This document shows, one piece after another, positions 5,536 to 5,663 of a DNA stretch of 5,663 nt. Below the pieces are notes generated by a model, which did no database searches, had not been told where the DNA came from, and saw only the letters and a program-made list of their open reading frames with translations. Every line of letters starts with the position of its first letter. Positions within the stretch are counted from its first letter, which is position 1. The translations under genes were made by a program, and so were the position numbers. The stretch spans positions 1 through 5,663 of the forward strand of contig JAFDFT010000180.1 of the NCBI GenBank assembly GCA_019309685.1. Direction: 5' to 3'. This DNA is from Deltaproteobacteria bacterium. GTDB taxonomy: Bacteria > Desulfobacterota > Desulfobacteria > Desulfobacterales > JAABPS01.

Positions 5536-5663
5536 TCATCTTATGGGTTGGAATGTGTTCGGGATTCTACGCTGAGATTGACTCAACCAAATTTGATCGA
5601 TCCGGTGAGGTGTTTGACGCGGTTGAATACGGATCGTGTGATCCCCGGAATTCTTCAATTCGA
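5536..5663 (-). CDS. C-terminal end of a possible carbohydrate-binding (CBM-like) protein, partial
   Basis: A minus-strand frame enters from the right edge and ends at a TGA (5536-5538), giving 41 complete codons. The translation contains GDHTIRIQPRQ, RIDQIWLS and RRIPNT. The pattern H-T-I-R-I-Q-x-R followed by I-D-Q-I-x-L-S resembles the last beta strands of CBM6-like or related jelly-roll modules found at the C-terminus of secreted polysaccharide-active or surface proteins. This comes from pattern memory on a short piece. A second minus-strand frame is also open from the edge, to a TAG upstream of this stop, but its translation is serine- and asparagine-rich with no recognisable pattern. 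The gene is transcribed in the same direction as nrtR, but the nrtR promoter lies between them, so they need not share a transcript. Confidence 0.5.
   Translation of the reverse strand, partial: ELKNSGDHTIRIQPRQTPHRIDQIWLSQSQRRIPNTFQPIR

Overview
The window is an AT-rich bacterial segment (roughly 40% G+C by eye) in which every well-supported gene lies on the minus strand. In transcription order, from high to low coordinates, these are: the 3' end of a possible carbohydrate-binding protein cut by the window edge; an NrtR-type NAD regulator; nadA (quinolinate synthase); a CPBP/Abi-family membrane protease; and a large membrane-bound hybrid histidine kinase. NadA looks closely like the proteobacterial (E. 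coli-type) form. The kinase core resembles kinases I associate with Desulfobacterota. A proteobacterial or Desulfobacterota host is therefore my best guess, but no marker gene fixes the lineage.

The most informative part is 4.7-5.5 kb. A Nudix plus winged-helix protein (nrtR) and nadA are 13 bp apart with a Shine-Dalgarno in the gap, so they form a two-gene operon. Just upstream of nrtR is a perfect 14-bp inverted repeat with a 7-bp spacer. It overlaps the -10 box and probable transcription start of a good sigma70-like promoter (TTGACG, 17 bp, TAACTT). This is the layout of an autoregulated repressor that also controls the first committed enzymes of NAD synthesis. The Nudix box of this protein has lost three of its catalytic glutamates, so it is probably a ligand sensor and not an enzyme.

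The 275 bp between nadA and the protease gene is not empty. It holds a plus-strand 41-codon ORF with a strong Shine-Dalgarno that ends one base from the nadA stop. It also holds a 9-bp inverted repeat, a pair of perfect consensus promoter hexamers (TTGACA/TATAAT) with an unusually long 22-bp spacer, and a short hydrophobic minus-strand reading frame whose TGA overlaps the protease ATG as ATGA. These are candidates, not established genes.

The left 2.5 kb is one hybrid kinase gene (six hydrophobic segments, PAS, histidine kinase core, receiver) with no DNA-binding partner visible. Bases 1-294 are very AT-rich and have no supported gene. Apart from the nrtR/nadA unit, no functional link between the neighbours can be shown from the sequence.
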